Positions 63,883 through 64,000 of a DNA stretch of 64,000 nt are shown here, piece after piece. Numbering within the stretch: the stretch's first letter is position 1; the number at the start of each line of letters is the position of its first letter. The DNA comes from Chaenocephalus aceratus (taxonomy: Eukaryota > Chordata > Actinopteri > Perciformes > Channichthyidae), in the NCBI GenBank assembly GCA_023974075.1, contig CM043797.1:28537523-28601522 (forward strand), given 5' to 3'. The notes beneath the pieces were generated by a model. The model had not been told where the DNA came from. It saw nothing but the letters and a program-made list of their open reading frames with translations, and made no database searches. Position numbers and translations under genes: made by a program.

Positions 63883-64000
63883 CTGTTTGGTTTATGACGA
63901 AACACATGATTAAGCTTTGGTAGGATTCAATAACGATGAAAAGGTCAAATGTACAGTACAGTATATCAGACTTCAGAAAAATCAGAGTTATACATTCACG

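Larger units (their letters stand above)
61085..64000. repeat. Segmental duplication, copy B (continues past the window end)
   Basis: Direct copy of 40,974-43,990 in the same orientation. Differences include a 24-base insertion at about 61,332, an 8-base duplication (ACTTCATT) at about 61,701, absence of the copy-A SINE, scattered substitutions, and a one-base deletion in an exon (about 62,081). Intron and exon divergence look similarly low. Confidence 0.95.

Overview
This is vertebrate nuclear DNA, almost certainly from a teleost fish and probably a percomorph. The genes have introns with GT-AG junctions. Very long (TG)n, (CA)n and (GA)n tracts are common, and the repeats are typical fish families: hAT and Tc1 MITEs, a tRNA-derived SINE with a (TGTAA)n tail, and a LINE with a (TTGAA)n tail. 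The recognisable proteins are closest to vertebrate C14orf132, YIF1B, GIMAP and small HERC proteins.

Layout. 1-17 kb: one coding exon of a C14orf132-like membrane microprotein (minus strand, 6.55-6.77 kb) in noncoding DNA, followed by a dense block of DNA transposons. The main one is a 4.2 kb element (10,130-14,325) with arms of about 450 bp; each arm carries the start of a THAP-domain reading frame. 17-23 kb: giant dinucleotide microsatellites and a 5'-truncated LINE inserted in a (GA)n tract. 23-31.6 kb: mostly empty, with two well-bounded MITEs. 31.7-33.85 kb: a decayed GIMAP/AIG1 GTPase pseudogene split by a 1.3 kb hAT element with a perfect 8-bp target duplication. 35.1-40.6 kb: an eight-exon yif1b gene (plus strand), complete except for a reading-frame break in exon 7. 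41.0-54.2 kb: a complete 23-exon small-HERC ubiquitin ligase (minus strand); the exons add up in phase to 1,016 codons, with RCC1 repeats followed by a HECT domain that keeps its active-site Cys. 54-60.3 kb: a second copy of the interior of the THAP element, enlarged by nested hAT insertions, then a CpG-richer stretch with possible noncoding first exons. 60.75-60.88 kb: an isolated P-loop NTPase exon. 61.09-64.0 kb: a near-identical direct duplication of the 3' end of the HERC gene, running off the window, with a one-base deletion that removes the HECT active site from the reading frame.

How the genes relate. yif1b (ER-Golgi trafficking) and HERC converge tail to tail. HERC and GIMAP belong to families linked to immunity that expand and decay quickly in fish, which fits the duplication, the pseudogene and the transposon load. 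There is no operon-like organisation, CRISPR array, rRNA or recognisable tRNA gene.
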